64,000 nt of DNA from Pantoea sp. (GCF_028283705.1 NZ_JAPWKD010000012.1:124001-188000); one strand, 5' to 3'; numbered from the stretch's first letter, positions 20,790 through 32,325 are shown. Numbers and translations are program-made. The notes: generated by a model from the letters alone, not told the origin.

Positions 20790-21410
20790 TTAACGCCGCG
20801 ACAGCGCCAGCTTCGCGGCGAAACCGATAAATACGCAGCCAGTCAGACGATCCATCACTTTCAACACGGTAGGACGACGCAGGTGCGCAGCAAAGTAGTG
20901 GCTGCCACCGATCAGCACCGCATTCCACACCAGACCAATCGCCATATGGGTCAGCGCCATCAGGGTACACCACAACGGTACTGACGCACCGGCCGGGATA
21001 AACTGCGGCAGGAAAGTGACGTAAAACACCCCCACTTTTGGATTCAGCATGTTGCCCAACAGCCCACGACTAAAACAGGCGAAATAACGTTGTTCTTTTG
21101 TGGTGGTAACCTGCCCGTCATCCGCCTGAGTACGCGGATTCAACAACAACTTCACACCCAGCCACAGCAGATACGCTGCCCCCACCCACTTCAACAGGTT
21201 ATAAGCCATTTCTGAAGCCAACAGCAACGCACCCAAACCCAGACCCACCATCACGCCCCATACCAGACATCCCAGCGTGACACCGAACGCGGTAGCCGAC
21301 GCACGTTTCCAGCCCTGTGCAGCCGCAGTACGCAGCACCAGTGCGGTATCAAAGCCTGGTGTCAAGGTAAGGATGGTGATAGCAAACAGAAATGAAATCA
21401 GTAAAGTCAT
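20790..21410 (-). CDS. LysE/RhtB-family amino-acid exporter
   Basis: The 206-residue protein has about six hydrophobic segments. The family N terminus is LTLTPGFDTALVLRTA (the usual PGP is PGF here), and other signatures are GAAYLLWLGVKLLL and GLLGNMLNPKVGVFYVTFLPQF. Members export homoserine, threonine, lysine or related solutes; the substrate cannot be read from sequence. It converges on cmoB with a 3-base gap and interrupts the E. coli order, so it belongs to the variable stretch. Confidence 0.85.
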   Translation of the reverse strand: MTLLISFLFAITILTLTPGFDTALVLRTAAAQGWKRASATAFGVTLGCLVWGVMVGLGLGALLLASEMAYNLLKWVGAAYLLWLGVKLLLNPRTQADDGQVTTTKEQRYFACFSRGLLGNMLNPKVGVFYVTFLPQFIPAGASVPLWCTLMALTHMAIGLVWNAVLIGGSHYFAAHLRRPTVLKVMDRLTGCVFIGFAAKLALSRR

Positions 21411-21585
21411 GGCGTGCTCCCTGTAAATTTGCCGCTATCTTAACGCTGCAACCAGGGGAAGACGATAGTTACCTCCCGTGATTAACTGAGAATAATTCTC
21501 AACTTGCCACCAATGGTTAAATTACCGTCATTTTTCTATGTCAGTTTGGTGCCAGTCTCTTTTCTCACCCAAAGGAGTTATGGCT

Positions 21586-22683
21586 ATGAGTAAGTTTATT
21601 TTCTCTTCACCACGGAAATATGTGCAGGGCGCTGGCGTGCTGGATGAACTGGGATCCTCTATCGCAGAGCTGGGTAAACACGCTTTTCTGGTGGCCGACG
21701 ACATCGTCTGGCAGCTGATTGGCGAGCGGACACAGCAGGCTTTAAAGGCCACCAGCATCGAATTCAGTCGTCAACCGTTTAATGGCGAAGCCTCCAGCAA
21801 TGAGATCAACCGCCTGGCACAACTGGCGAAATCTACCGGCAGTGATGTGATTGTCGGCCTCGGTGGCGGTAAAACGCTGGATACGGTGAAAGCCGTGGCT
21901 GATGAACTCAAACTGCCGGTCGCCATTGTCCCCACCGTAGCCTCCACCGATGCACCATGTAGCGCGCTTTCCGTGATCTACTCCGACAGCGGCGTGTTTG
22001 AAAGTTATCGCTTCTATAGCAAAAACCCGGATTTGGTACTGGTCGATACCGCGGTCTGTGCCAGCGCGCCCGTGCGGCTGTTCGCCTCCGGTATTGCCGA
22101 TGGTCTTGCTACCTGGGTAGAAGCACAGGCGGTGTTACGTTCACATGCCAAATCGATGGTCAATGGCGATCCCACCATCGCCGGACTGGCGATCGCCCGT
22201 GCCTGTGAGGAAACGCTGCTGACCTGGGGATTCAGCGCTTACACCGCCGTCAGCGAAAAACGCGTAACACCAGCGGTTGAAGCTGTCGTAGAGGCCAATA
22301 CCCTGCTCTCCGGCCTTGGCTTTGAGAATGCCGGTCTGGCTGGCGCACATGCCATCCACAATGGCTTTACCGCTATCGACGGGGATATCCACCATCTGAC
22401 CCATGGTGAAAAAGTGGCTTATGGCACCCTGACACAGATGGTGCTGGAGCAGCGTCCGGATGAAGAGATCGCGCGCTACATCCGCTTCTATCGTTCGATT
22501 AATATGCCGACCACCCTGAAAGAACTGCATCTGGAGCATGAGTCCTGGGAGAATCTGGTGCGGGTGGGTGCGCTGGCAAATAGCGAAGGCGATACGCTGA
22601 AGAACCTGAATCCGCATCTGGTACCGGAAGACATCGCCAATGCCATTCTGGCAGTTGATGCGTTCAGTAAAACCGTTAAATAA
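21586..22683 (+). CDS. gldA: Glycerol dehydrogenase (NAD+)
   Basis: The 365-residue iron/zinc-type alcohol dehydrogenase has the dinucleotide motif IVGLGGGKTLDTVKAV, the substrate segment PTVASTDAPCSALSV, and metal-ligand regions GIADGLATWVEA, AHAIHNGFT and THGEKVAYG. It interconverts glycerol and dihydroxyacetone. GGAG (21574–21577) is 8 bases before the chosen ATG; the ATG at 21580 is only 2 bases from it. No dihydroxyacetone kinase genes lie beside it. Confidence 0.92.
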   Translation: MSKFIFSSPRKYVQGAGVLDELGSSIAELGKHAFLVADDIVWQLIGERTQQALKATSIEFSRQPFNGEASSNEINRLAQLAKSTGSDVIVGLGGGKTLDTVKAVADELKLPVAIVPTVASTDAPCSALSVIYSDSGVFESYRFYSKNPDLVLVDTAVCASAPVRLFASGIADGLATWVEAQAVLRSHAKSMVNGDPTIAGLAIARACEETLLTWGFSAYTAVSEKRVTPAVEAVVEANTLLSGLGFENAGLAGAHAIHNGFTAIDGDIHHLTHGEKVAYGTLTQMVLEQRPDEEIARYIRFYRSINMPTTLKELHLEHESWENLVRVGALANSEGDTLKNLNPHLVPEDIANAILAVDAFSKTVK

Positions 22684-22691
22684 TCCAGTCT

Positions 22692-22723
22692 GCGTAGCGG
22701 CCTGAGTGATTGCGCCGCTACGC
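22692..22723. repeat. REP-like inverted repeat after gldA
   Basis: GCGTAGCGGC and GCCGCTACGC form a perfect 10-bp stem with a 12-nt loop. The GCGTAGCGG end recurs in the repeat at 24179–24252. It may also act as a transcript-stabilising or terminating hairpin between convergent genes. Confidence 0.6.
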
Positions 22724-22734
22724 TGTTGCCATCG

Positions 22735-23583
22735 CTACTGCTCTTCAGTGGGTTTATCCCAATACTGATATTTGTAAGCCGAACTGAGATGACGCTCGAT
22801 GGTTCCTTTCTCAAACACTTCGGTTTCGTGCAAATAACTGAGCGTGCAATTTCCTACCTCATCCCACAACTGACATTCATCCACCGATCGGATGGTACTG
22901 ACCGGTGTGGTCGCCGTGCCATTCAGACGTAACTCACGCCACTGATTGTCATAGGTATAGGTATCTTTGCTGCGTGCGCTGATGGCGCTGATCACCAGCC
23001 CCTGTGGATTCCAGTTGTAGGTACTCTCACCGTTAGTCAGCGCATCGCTGCCACGTGCGACGCTTCTTTCTACGCGGAAATGTTTGTCATAACGGTAAGT
23101 GGTATCGGTGAAGCCGTTTTTGCCCATACTGGTAAATTTGTCAGAGGAACTGATGATGTTACCCCGCTGCCCCATCTGCCAGTTAATGGTGCCCTGCCGG
23201 TTATCCACCACCACTTCTTTCCCCTCTTTCAGGACTTTCACCAGATAGGCATACTCCGCCACCCAGCCGCCCTGCACACGCGCAATATGTTGTTCCATGC
23301 TCAGCACGACATTACTTTCGCTTTTATCATAAGTAATGTCCGCCACCATCAAATCACCACAGGGATCAAACTGCCCCAGAATACGTTTCTGTGAATCAAC
23401 GTCTTTACCAAATTCACCGGCAATCACCTGGCGCACAGCGCCTTTCGCATTCCCCCCCAGCATAATCCAGTTGTTGCTATTGGTGATGTTCTTGCTCAAC
23501 GGCGGACAGACGGTGCTGACAGCCAGCGCAGCGCCACTGAGCGGAAAAAGCAGCAGTAAAACGGCACAAGGGATGGATTTCAT
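22735..23583 (-). CDS. Uncharacterised secreted protein, faintly YnfC-like
   Basis: The 282-residue protein has a clear signal peptide (hydrophobic residues 6–20, cleavage near AALA). Six or so cysteines lie in the mature part. The C-terminal section is rich in Tyr/Asp repeats of the RYDKHFRVERS and YTYDNQWRELRL kind, resembling short RHS/YD-like beta-hairpins. CGDLMVADITYD and the DECQLWDEVGNCTLSY stretch recall the YnfC (UPF0257) family, but this protein lacks the lipobox. It is probably periplasmic. The gene lies alone in the variable region and its function is unknown. Confidence 0.7.
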   Translation of the reverse strand: MKSIPCAVLLLLFPLSGAALAVSTVCPPLSKNITNSNNWIMLGGNAKGAVRQVIAGEFGKDVDSQKRILGQFDPCGDLMVADITYDKSESNVVLSMEQHIARVQGGWVAEYAYLVKVLKEGKEVVVDNRQGTINWQMGQRGNIISSSDKFTSMGKNGFTDTTYRYDKHFRVERSVARGSDALTNGESTYNWNPQGLVISAISARSKDTYTYDNQWRELRLNGTATTPVSTIRSVDECQLWDEVGNCTLSYLHETEVFEKGTIERHLSSAYKYQYWDKPTEEQ

Positions 23584-23967
23584 GATGGTTATCCGTGAAT
23601 AGCCTTAACTTTCAATGTAAGCATCTTTTTTCATGATGCGCTACGGTCAGCTTGCGGAGATCATCACAAAGGGGGAAGGTGGCTCATCACACAACAGTAA
23701 AAGACGAATCGCCAGGATTTATTTAAAGTTTGCTTTAAATATTTAACCCCGGTTTATATCCGCTATTTAATGTTAGCTTCTGCCATTGCAGGATTTCATA
23801 GATTTTAAAACTAAAAAAACTCTTCTGAACAAAGTCAAGTCTGATTAACCCACTATAGTGAGGCTATTCATGAGATTAAGCCCACTGCCGCCCATTTATA
23901 ATCCCTAAGGCAATCTTAATGAGAACAGCCGTACCCTACTATCCCTAACTCTACAGAGGGTTTAAGC
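23584..23967. other. AT-rich intergenic region before the RHH-like gene
   Basis: About 380 bases with no supported gene. The section 23710–23830 is notably AT-rich and contains the short palindrome-like TTTAAAGTTTGCTTTAAA. A ribosome-binding sequence GAGGG precedes the next ORF. Confidence 0.4.
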
Positions 23968-24156
23968 ATGATTCAATCAGCCAGCGACATTCAGAAACGC
24001 AGCGATGAAAAGCGTGGTATGAAGCCCAAAACCTATAAACTCCCCCTGAACACCATCGATCGAATCGAGTTGCTCGCGAGTCATTCCGGTATATCTCAGG
24101 CAGCCATCATCGCCAACGCTATTGATATTTACGAGCAGTCGCTAAAACGGCAATAA
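23968..24156 (+). CDS. Small ribbon-helix-helix-like protein
   Basis: The 62-residue basic protein's C-terminal half KTYKLPLNTIDRIELLASHS plus GISQAAIIANAIDIYEQ follows the strand-helix-helix pattern of Arc/MetJ-type DNA-binding proteins. A GAGGG ribosome-binding site 8 bases before the ATG supports expression. There is no toxin partner in the expected position. It could be an orphan regulator from a mobile element. Specific family not recognised. Confidence 0.6.
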   Translation: MIQSASDIQKRSDEKRGMKPKTYKLPLNTIDRIELLASHSGISQAAIIANAIDIYEQSLKRQ

Positions 24157-24178
24157 CGCACCATATTCTACTCCTGAC

Positions 24179-24252
24179 GCGTAGCGGTGCGATTTAGCGC
24201 GCGGGTTATTATTGACGCGAAAAGATATTGCGCGATAAATCACGCCGCTACG
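24179..24252. repeat. REP/BIME-like inverted pair
   Basis: The arm at 24179–24202 (GCGTAGCGGTGCGATTTA plus GCGCGC) is nearly complementary to the arm at 24230–24252 (CGCGATAAATCACGCCGCTA plus CG), with about 28 bases between. Related single units occur at 22692–22723 and 33688–33710. Confidence 0.75.
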
Positions 24253-24306
24253 TTTCATACTTTATCCATCATTAAAAGTGATGACGGGATGCCATTCCGG
24301 ATAAGA

Positions 24307-24582
24307 TTATCGTGGCTTACTCCTTATTATCTTCTCACCCTCTTCTGTGAGTCTGACCTCGTAATAGCGTGTCATATCACTCACTACCACAACGAAATCA
24401 ATTAAACCTTCGCGCATCAATGGTGCCAGGCTCCGGCAAGTGACCTCTTTACGTTTTCTTCGTACATTATCATGTCTGACTTCCACACCGACCGCTTTAT
24501 CACCTCGTAACTTATAATCCGTTCCGTTTCGCATGCGATTCAGAGTTACGAGTTTCTCCTGTGAAATCATGGTCATATCCAT
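24307..24582 (-). CDS. Hypothetical 91-residue protein
   Basis: A basic, charged small protein (LNRMRNGTDYKLRGDKAVG, VRRKRKEV) ends in a segment LIDFVVVVSDMTRYYEVRLT plus EEGEKII that looks like the beta-wing of a winged-helix protein, with a helix (TCRSLAPLMREGLID) before it. That arrangement could be a small DNA-binding regulator, but no known family was recognised. A weak GGGG ribosome-binding sequence precedes the ATG. Base composition is more AT-rich than the core genes, which suggests acquisition. Confidence 0.6.
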   Translation of the reverse strand: MDMTMISQEKLVTLNRMRNGTDYKLRGDKAVGVEVRHDNVRRKRKEVTCRSLAPLMREGLIDFVVVVSDMTRYYEVRLTEEGEKIIRSKPR

Positions 24583-24923
24583 TTACCCCAGCCAAAAGTA
24601 CTACATTGATGACACACGAATGTTGTGGTTGATAAATCATCCGTGCTTTTAGTTGTAATAAGTTCTTTTCTCTGCACGTCATGGTAATGACAATATGGAG
24701 ATTATGTGAGTTTAATATTGGCGGGTTGACGGATTTATATTTTTATGATTCGTCATATTTGATACTACGCGCAGTAAGGGGACACCGGCGTGGTATAACC
24801 AGGTTTCACTGAGGTTAATGCTTATTTTAGACAAAAAGAACCCCAGCAAGAAAAACTGGGGTTTGGTACTTGCAAACATCACGTCATGCTTTCGGCGTGC
24901 TGCGCGGCAAAATTGGCGTGATT
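24583..24923. other. Intergenic region upstream of the 91-residue ORF and downstream of cutC
   Basis: About 340 AT-rich bases with no supported gene. It contains the cutC terminator at its right end; nothing else was identified. Confidence 0.4.
24839..24863 (-). terminator. Intrinsic terminator after cutC
   Basis: An 8-bp stem (AACCCCAG/CTGGGGTT) carries a 9-nt loop. On the minus strand the stem is followed by CTTTTTGT. It lies 60 bases after the cutC stop. Confidence 0.75.
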
Positions 24924-25676
24924 TCAGGCTACCCGGACGGTGTTCATCTGCATCATGCTTTTCATGGCTTCCACCACATCACCATCAACACAGTAGCGAC
25001 TGAATTCATCGGTTTCCGCTTCAGAACACATCGACACCCCAGCTTTGCGGTAGCGCATCGGGGAGGCGACTAAGCGGCTTGCCGAGCTATGAACTTCCTG
25101 GATTCCACCATCCAGAAACTTCTGCAGGTTGCTAAGACGCACCCCTGCCCCGGCCATAATGATTGGACCCACGTTTTGCTCATTAAGTTCCCGCAATAAT
25201 GGAATTCCGGTTTCCGCGCTTTGCTGCTGACCCGAAGTCAGAATGCGCGCAATACCCAAATCACTCAGTACCTCAAGCGCACGTTTTGGGCTATGGCACA
25301 AGTCAAAGGCGCGATGGAAGGTCACTGCCATGCCGTCACACAACGCCATAATCTGGCGCATACGGGCGATATCCACGTGCGCATCTTCATCCAGCATGCC
25401 AATAACCAGACCAGGGAAACCCAGTTCACGCATCAGCGCCACATCCGATTTCATCACTTCGAACTCGTGGGCGGTATAACAAAAATCACCGCCGCGCGGC
25501 CGGACAATCGGATGCACCGGAATTGTCACCTGCCGTCGTGCCGCTTCCAGCACGCCCGCAGAAGGTGTCAGCCCGCCTTCACGGGGTGCGCTACAGAGTT
25601 CCACTCGGTCAGCACCGGACAGCTGCGCAGTCATTGCACAGTCGATGCCGTAGCAGCATATTTCCAGTTTCGTCAT
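24924..25676 (-). CDS. cutC: CutC family protein (copper homeostasis)
   Basis: The 250-residue TIM-barrel protein has the family pattern [72 protein letters not shown] and IMAGAGVRL. It was linked to copper tolerance in E. coli, though the direct biochemical role is unsettled. A strong AAAGGAG ribosome-binding site precedes the ATG. The neighbour yecM follows the E. coli arrangement. Confidence 0.94.
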   Translation of the reverse strand: MTKLEICCYGIDCAMTAQLSGADRVELCSAPREGGLTPSAGVLEAARRQVTIPVHPIVRPRGGDFCYTAHEFEVMKSDVALMRELGFPGLVIGMLDEDAHVDIARMRQIMALCDGMAVTFHRAFDLCHSPKRALEVLSDLGIARILTSGQQQSAETGIPLLRELNEQNVGPIIMAGAGVRLSNLQKFLDGGIQEVHSSASRLVASPMRYRKAGVSMCSEAETDEFSRYCVDGDVVEAMKSMMQMNTVRVA

Positions 25677-25763
25677 ACTTTTCTCCTTTCACATGACTTC
25701 TGGCTCGGGAAGATTGCTTAAGTTAGTCTGCTCAATGAAGACAGTTTACGTGGAAAACTAACT

Positions 25764-26909
25764 ATGGCATTCAATTTTGACCAATGGATAGACCGCCGTC
25801 ACAGCGATAGTTTGAAATGGCACAAATATGGCGATCAGGATGTACTGCCACTATGGGTTGCCGACACCGATTTTCGCTCCCCGGAATGCGTGATTACTGC
25901 GATAAAAAACCGGGCAGAGCACGGTGTTTTTGGTTACGGCGCTACGCCAACCGGATTGATTGATATCACGATTTCCCGTCTGGCGCAGCGCTATGGCTGG
26001 CATATCCAGCCGGAATGGATTGTATTATTGCCGGGAGTCGTCAGTGGCCTGAATCTTTCGGTCCGCGCATTTACCGACCCCGCGCAAAGCACCGTCGCTC
26101 CGGACCCGATTTATCCCCCGTTTCGCGCTGCGGCGAAACTGGCGGATCGACGTCAAATCCACTTGCCGCTGCACTTAGAAAATCAGCGCTGGCTAATGAA
26201 TCTGGCGGTGGTCAATGAACAGATGCAGGGTAATGAACGTTTGCTGATGCTGTGCAATCCGCAAAATCCGGGCGGTACCGCTTATCGACGTGACGAGTTG
26301 CAGGCACAGCTGGCCTTTGCGCAACAATATGATTTGATCGTCTGCTCTGATGAAATTCATTGCGACCTGATCCTTAGCCCCGGCGTGCAGCACGTTCCTT
26401 TTGCATCACTCAGTGAAGACGCGTCACAGCGCAGCATCACGCTGATTTCACCATCGAAAACCTTCAACATTGCCGGGCTGGGCGCATCAATGGCGATCAT
26501 CCCTAACCCGGAATTACGTAAACGTTTTAATCAGACGCGTCAGGGGATTGTGCCTGCGGTGGACATTCTGGCACTGGTCGCGGCAGAGGCAGCCTGGCGG
26601 GAGGGGGATGCCTGGCTGGCAGCACAGCTTGATTATCTGCGCGCCAATCGTGACTGGCTGGTGGAACAGGTTAATGCCCTGCCCGAGCTCAGCATGGTAT
26701 CCCCGGAAGCGACTTACCTGGGCTGGATCGATGCCAGCAAGCTTGCCGTTGCCAGCCCGGCACGGTGGTTTGAACAGCACGGGCTGGGTCTCTCACCAGG
26801 ACGCGATTTTGGCGACGATAATTTTGTTCGTTTCAATTTTGGCTGTACCCGCGCCACGCTGAAGGAAGCCGTCGCACGTCTGCAACGCACGGTGGCAACC
26901 CGACGTTAA
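25764..26909 (+). CDS. PatB/MalY-type cystathionine beta-lyase (class I/II PLP enzyme)
   Basis: The 381-residue fold-type I PLP enzyme has the N terminus FDQWIDRRHSDSLKWHKYG and LPLWVADTDFRSPE, characteristic of the MalY/PatB subgroup. The PLP-contact segment is CNPQNPGGTAY, SDEIHCDLIL carries the Asp that contacts the pyridine nitrogen, and SPSKTFNIAGL contains the Schiff-base lysine. Members cleave cystathionine or cysteine to ammonia, pyruvate and a thiol; MalY also represses the maltose system. Which substrate applies here is unknown. It overlaps the convergent yecM by 4 bases. Confidence 0.85.
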   Translation: MAFNFDQWIDRRHSDSLKWHKYGDQDVLPLWVADTDFRSPECVITAIKNRAEHGVFGYGATPTGLIDITISRLAQRYGWHIQPEWIVLLPGVVSGLNLSVRAFTDPAQSTVAPDPIYPPFRAAAKLADRRQIHLPLHLENQRWLMNLAVVNEQMQGNERLLMLCNPQNPGGTAYRRDELQAQLAFAQQYDLIVCSDEIHCDLILSPGVQHVPFASLSEDASQRSITLISPSKTFNIAGLGASMAIIPNPELRKRFNQTRQGIVPAVDILALVAAEAAWREGDAWLAAQLDYLRANRDWLVEQVNALPELSMVSPEATYLGWIDASKLAVASPARWFEQHGLGLSPGRDFGDDNFVRFNFGCTRATLKEAVARLQRTVATRR

Positions 26910-27466
26910 GCCTGTTCGCTGGCGACGATCTCTTCCAGTCGCCACGGATGAAACTTAATGGTGGTTTGCCCATCCGTCACTGCCAGGGTCGGATTGGGCA
27001 AACGCTCCTTTTCGCCCTGCGGGGTGCTGGTTTTAAACGAAATTCCCGGTTGCATCAGCGCTTCATCGGCCAGCAGCGCCATCGCCCGCATGCCCAGCGT
27101 TTCCGGCTCACCACGCAACACAATTTCCACATGTTCCCATCCTTCATGCCGATAGAGTTTTTCACCCGGCCAGGGCAACTCAATCACCTCAACCTGCCAT
27201 CCCGCCAGCTGCATGGGCTGATGCAGTTTGAACAAACAAATCGGACGACCATTGATCATAGCTTCAGAGAACTGGCTGCCGATTTGCAACAAACCCTGCT
27301 TCCAGCGCTCAGCCGTAGCGTACTGATGGCAGCGAACTGCCACATGATCGGCTTCGTGTTGATCGAGCTGCAATCCCAAACGTTCAGCAAATTGGAGTAA
27401 CGCCTGTTCAAAGCGCAGCAGGTCCTGTTCCAAATCCTTCAGTTCCGAAGGAAAAATCATCGTCAT
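26906..27466 (-). CDS. yecM: YecM, VOC/glyoxalase-fold protein of unknown function
   Basis: The 186-residue protein matches E. coli YecM (188 residues) throughout, including RCHQYATAERWKQGLLQ, INGRPICLFKLH, ELPWPGEKLYRHEGWEHVEI and NPTLAVTDGQTTIKFHPW. The fold resembles glyoxalase-type metalloenzymes, but no reaction is assigned. It lies between the PatB-like gene and argS, as expected from the cutC–yecM–argS order. Confidence 0.9.
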   Translation of the reverse strand: MTMIFPSELKDLEQDLLRFEQALLQFAERLGLQLDQHEADHVAVRCHQYATAERWKQGLLQIGSQFSEAMINGRPICLFKLHQPMQLAGWQVEVIELPWPGEKLYRHEGWEHVEIVLRGEPETLGMRAMALLADEALMQPGISFKTSTPQGEKERLPNPTLAVTDGQTTIKFHPWRLEEIVASEQA

Positions 27467-27780
27467 GCGTCAATCACCTTACGATTAGTTTAGATATTTT
27501 AATCAATGCAGACTCTTGCAGAATCTGAATTTCTTCAGGCATAACTGTCGGAATCATCTGATTTCCACGCTAAAAGCCCGTAAAACCGTATAAAACTGCC
27601 TTTCAATTCGGATTAATCGCAACCCCAGGTCCAAAAGTTACTTTATGAAAGCACCTTAACCATCTGTTTTTAATAAACATAATTAATACAATGAGATAAG
27701 TCTTATTTAGCCTGCAAACAATTGCAGCCTGAAATCCTTTCTTATAAATTTGTGACTACTCAAATAAAAGGAATGGCCCT
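27467..27780. other. Intergenic region upstream of the 40-residue membrane protein gene
   Basis: About 314 AT-rich bases that must contain the yecM promoter and the promoter of the small membrane protein. TTATAAATTTGTG near 27742 is a possible −10 region. No gene was seen. Confidence 0.4.
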
Positions 27781-27903
27781 ATGTCTATGCTCATTGTTGT
27801 CGCGGTCCTGATTGCATTGATGGGATTTGCAATTTCCCGCCACTGGAAGGTGCGTGAAGACAAAAGCGTTAAAAATCCTCGTCGCTTTACACGGCGCCGT
27901 TAA
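27781..27903 (+). CDS. Small membrane protein, 40 residues
   Basis: The ORF reads MSMLIVVAVLIALMGFAIS, then a basic tail ending PRRFTRRR. Residues 3–18 form one hydrophobic segment followed by a positively charged region, which predicts a single-pass protein with a cytoplasmic C terminus. AAGGAA 7 bases before the ATG is a good ribosome-binding site. It is preceded by a long AT-rich region and is separate from argS, which has its own promoter-like sequence downstream. No family recognised; many such proteins modulate membrane complexes or respond to stress. Confidence 0.65.
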   Translation: MSMLIVVAVLIALMGFAISRHWKVREDKSVKNPRRFTRRR

Positions 27904-27945
27904 CCGGCGCTGCAATTTCCGCTATTGTTCGCTCTGAACCGATTG

Positions 27946-27974
27946 CTGACGCACTCTATCATTTCACGTATACT
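27946..27974 (+). promoter_or_regulatory. Probable sigma-70 promoter of argS
   Basis: CTGACG (27946–27951), a 17-base spacer and TATACT (27969–27974) match 4 of 6 and 5 of 6 consensus bases. The leader of about 100 bases before argS contains GC-rich inverted repeats. Confidence 0.6.
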
Positions 27975-28080
27975 TCCCCTCTTATTTTTTCCGTCCCGCC
28001 AGCCCGAGAACGCCTCTGCGGGATGACGACAACGGCTCGCTCATGGCAGGCGGGCCATTTCAGCATATGAAGGTAACGCG

Positions 28081-29811
28081 GTGAATATTCAGGCTCTTCT
28101 TTCCGACAAAGTCAGTCAGGCAATGATCGCGGCAGGTGCGCCTGCCGATTGCGAACCCCAGGTTCGTCAGTCCGCTAAGGTGCAATTTGGCGACTACCAG
28201 GCGAACGGTATCATGGCGGTGGCAAAAAAGCTCGGTCAGGCACCGCGTCAGCTGGCTGAGCAGGTGATCCAGCATCTTGATCTGCACGGTATTGCCAGCA
28301 AAGTCGAAATCGCCGGTCCCGGCTTCATTAATATCTTCCTCGATCGCCAGTGGCTGGCTGAGCAGGCGGCGCAGGCGCTGGTATTACCCCGTCTTGGCGT
28401 TAGCAGCGTGGCACCCGAAACCGTGGTGATTGACTATTCCGCACCGAACGTGGCGAAAGAAATGCACGTAGGTCACGTCCGTTCCACCATCATCGGTGAT
28501 GCTGCGGTGCGTACGCTGGAGTTTCTCGGCCACCATGTCATCCGTGCCAACCACGTCGGTGACTGGGGTACGCAGTTCGGTATGTTGATTGCCTACCTGG
28601 AAAAACAGCAGAACGAACATCATGAAGATATCGCACTGGCTGACCTCGAAGCCTTCTACCGCGAAGCCAAGCGCACTTATGACGAAGACGAAGCTTTCGC
28701 CGAAATCGCGCGCGGCTATGTGGTGAAATTACAGGGTGGCGATGAATATTGCCGCACCATGTGGAAGAAGCTGGTCGACATCACCATGAGTCAGAACCAG
28801 AAAGTTTATGATCGTTTGAATGTTACCCTGACGCGTAAAGATGTGATGGGTGAAAGCCTGTACAACAACATGCTGCCGGGCATCGTTGCCGACCTGAAAG
28901 AGAAAGGTCTGGCGGTGATCAGTGAAGGCGCAACCGTGGTGTTCCTTGATGAATTCAAAAACAAGGAAGGCGAACCGATGGGGGTGATTGTGCAGAAGAA
29001 AGATGGTGGCTATCTCTACACCACCACCGATATCGCCTGTGCGAAATATCGTTACGAAACCCTGCATGCTGACCGCGTGCTGTACTACATCGATTCACGC
29101 CAGCATCAGCATCTGCAACAGGCATGGACCATCGTGCGTAAAGCCGGTTACGTGCCTGAGAGCGTGCCGCTGGAGCACCACGCATTTGGTATGATGCTGG
29201 GCAAAGATGGCCGTCCATTCAAGACCCGTACCGGCGGCACCATCAAACTGGCTGACCTGCTGGACGAAGCGGTTGAACGTGCATTGGCGCTGGTCAGTGA
29301 GAAAAACCCGGATATGACACCGCAGGAGTTGCAGGATCTGGCGGAAGTGGTGGGCATCGGCGCGGTGAAATACGCCGACCTGTCAAAAAGCCGCACCACC
29401 GATTACGTCTTCGACTGGGACAACATGCTGGCCTTTGAAGGCAATACTGCGCCTTACATGCAGTATGCATACACCCGCGTGCTGTCGGTGTTCCGTAAAG
29501 CCGGCATTGATGCCGACGGCCTGCAAGGCGAGATCGTACTGACTGAAGAGCGTGAAGCCCAGCTGGCAACGCGTCTGCTGCAATTTGAAGAAGTCATTAC
29601 TCAGGTTGCTCGTGACGGGACACCACATGTGATGTGTGCTTATCTGTACGATCTGGCGGGTCAGTTCTCGGGCTTCTACGAGCACTGCCCGATCCTGTCG
29701 GCGGAAGATGAGCAGGTGCGTAATAGCCGTCTTCAACTGGCGGCATTGACAGCGAAAACGCTGAAGCAGGGTCTCGATACCCTCGGCATTAAAACTGTCG
29801 AACGTATGTAA
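28081..29811 (+). CDS. argS: Arginyl-tRNA synthetase
   Basis: This 576-residue class I synthetase starts with GTG. The HIGH motif appears as HVGH in [13 protein letters not shown], and the arginine-binding [11 protein letters not shown] is present. ArgS typically lacks a canonical KMSKS; here the corresponding region is around [11 protein letters not shown]. The C-terminal anticodon-binding helical domain is complete, ending [10 protein letters not shown]. It charges tRNA-Arg and requires the tRNA for amino-acid activation. It ends at a strong terminator shared with flhE. Confidence 0.97.
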   Translation: MNIQALLSDKVSQAMIAAGAPADCEPQVRQSAKVQFGDYQANGIMAVAKKLGQAPRQLAEQVIQHLDLHGIASKVEIAGPGFINIFLDRQWLAEQAAQALVLPRLGVSSVAPETVVIDYSAPNVAKEMHVGHVRSTIIGDAAVRTLEFLGHHVIRANHVGDWGTQFGMLIAYLEKQQNEHHEDIALADLEAFYREAKRTYDEDEAFAEIARGYVVKLQGGDEYCRTMWKKLVDITMSQNQKVYDRLNVTLTRKDVMGESLYNNMLPGIVADLKEKGLAVISEGATVVFLDEFKNKEGEPMGVIVQKKDGGYLYTTTDIACAKYRYETLHADRVLYYIDSRQHQHLQQAWTIVRKAGYVPESVPLEHHAFGMMLGKDGRPFKTRTGGTIKLADLLDEAVERALALVSEKNPDMTPQELQDLAEVVGIGAVKYADLSKSRTTDYVFDWDNMLAFEGNTAPYMQYAYTRVLSVFRKAGIDADGLQGEIVLTEEREAQLATRLLQFEEVITQVARDGTPHVMCAYLYDLAGQFSGFYEHCPILSAEDEQVRNSRLQLAALTAKTLKQGLDTLGIKTVERM

Positions 29812-29815
29812 TACG

Positions 29816-29841
29816 AAAAACCCGCCAGAAGGCGGGTTTTT
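29816..29841. terminator. Bidirectional terminator between argS and flhE
   Basis: An 11-bp perfect stem (AAAAACCCGCC/GGCGGGTTTTT) with an AGAA loop is followed by further T on the plus strand and has A runs on the other side. Confidence 0.92.
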
Positions 29842-29848
29842 TTATGGG

Positions 29849-30244
29849 CTAGTGATAATTCACGGTAACTTCACTGCTCACCACGCGCAGGCCAGGCGGC
29901 ACCGCACCCCGGCCGTTAAATCCAAAAGCCAGGTGCAACGTTTCATCAGCAGCGATGTGCGCCAAACCGCGCGTCGTCCCGCTCGCCCCCTCCAGCAGCA
30001 CACAACGCTGGCTGGCACAAAGGCGCACCACCAGCCCGGACGGTGCCGGACGGCTCAGCTGATAGCGCCAACTCACCTGTGAAATCGTTCCCTGCACCTT
30101 TGTTGTGGCACGCAGCGGCGGAGAAGCCAGCCAGTTACCGCGCGCCCCGAGAGTCGGCCCGCTGGCGCTGGCATGCCACGCACCGTCCGCCGCCACTGCC
30201 CACAGGGGTAATAACAGCAACAGACCCGGCCAGACGCGACGCAT
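29849..30244 (-). CDS. flhE: Flagellar protein FlhE
   Basis: The 131-residue periplasmic protein has a signal peptide ending AVAADGAW. The mature part keeps two cysteines in LCASQRCVLL and the family ending FGFNGRGAVPPGL plus RVVSSEVTVNYH. FlhE is dispensable for flagellum assembly but has been linked to preventing proton leak through the flagellar export apparatus. It is the last gene of flhBAE, one base after flhA. Confidence 0.92.
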   Translation of the reverse strand: MRRVWPGLLLLLPLWAVAADGAWHASASGPTLGARGNWLASPPLRATTKVQGTISQVSWRYQLSRPAPSGLVVRLCASQRCVLLEGASGTTRGLAHIAADETLHLAFGFNGRGAVPPGLRVVSSEVTVNYH

Positions 30245-30245
30245 G

Positions 30246-32325
<2,080 letters not shown>

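Noticed and set aside
24187..24405. 72-residue plus-strand ORF overlapping the repeat and the 91-residue minus-strand ORF
   Set aside because: Most of it runs through the REP-like inverted pair, it has no ribosome-binding site, and its opposite-strand competitor has a better protein profile.
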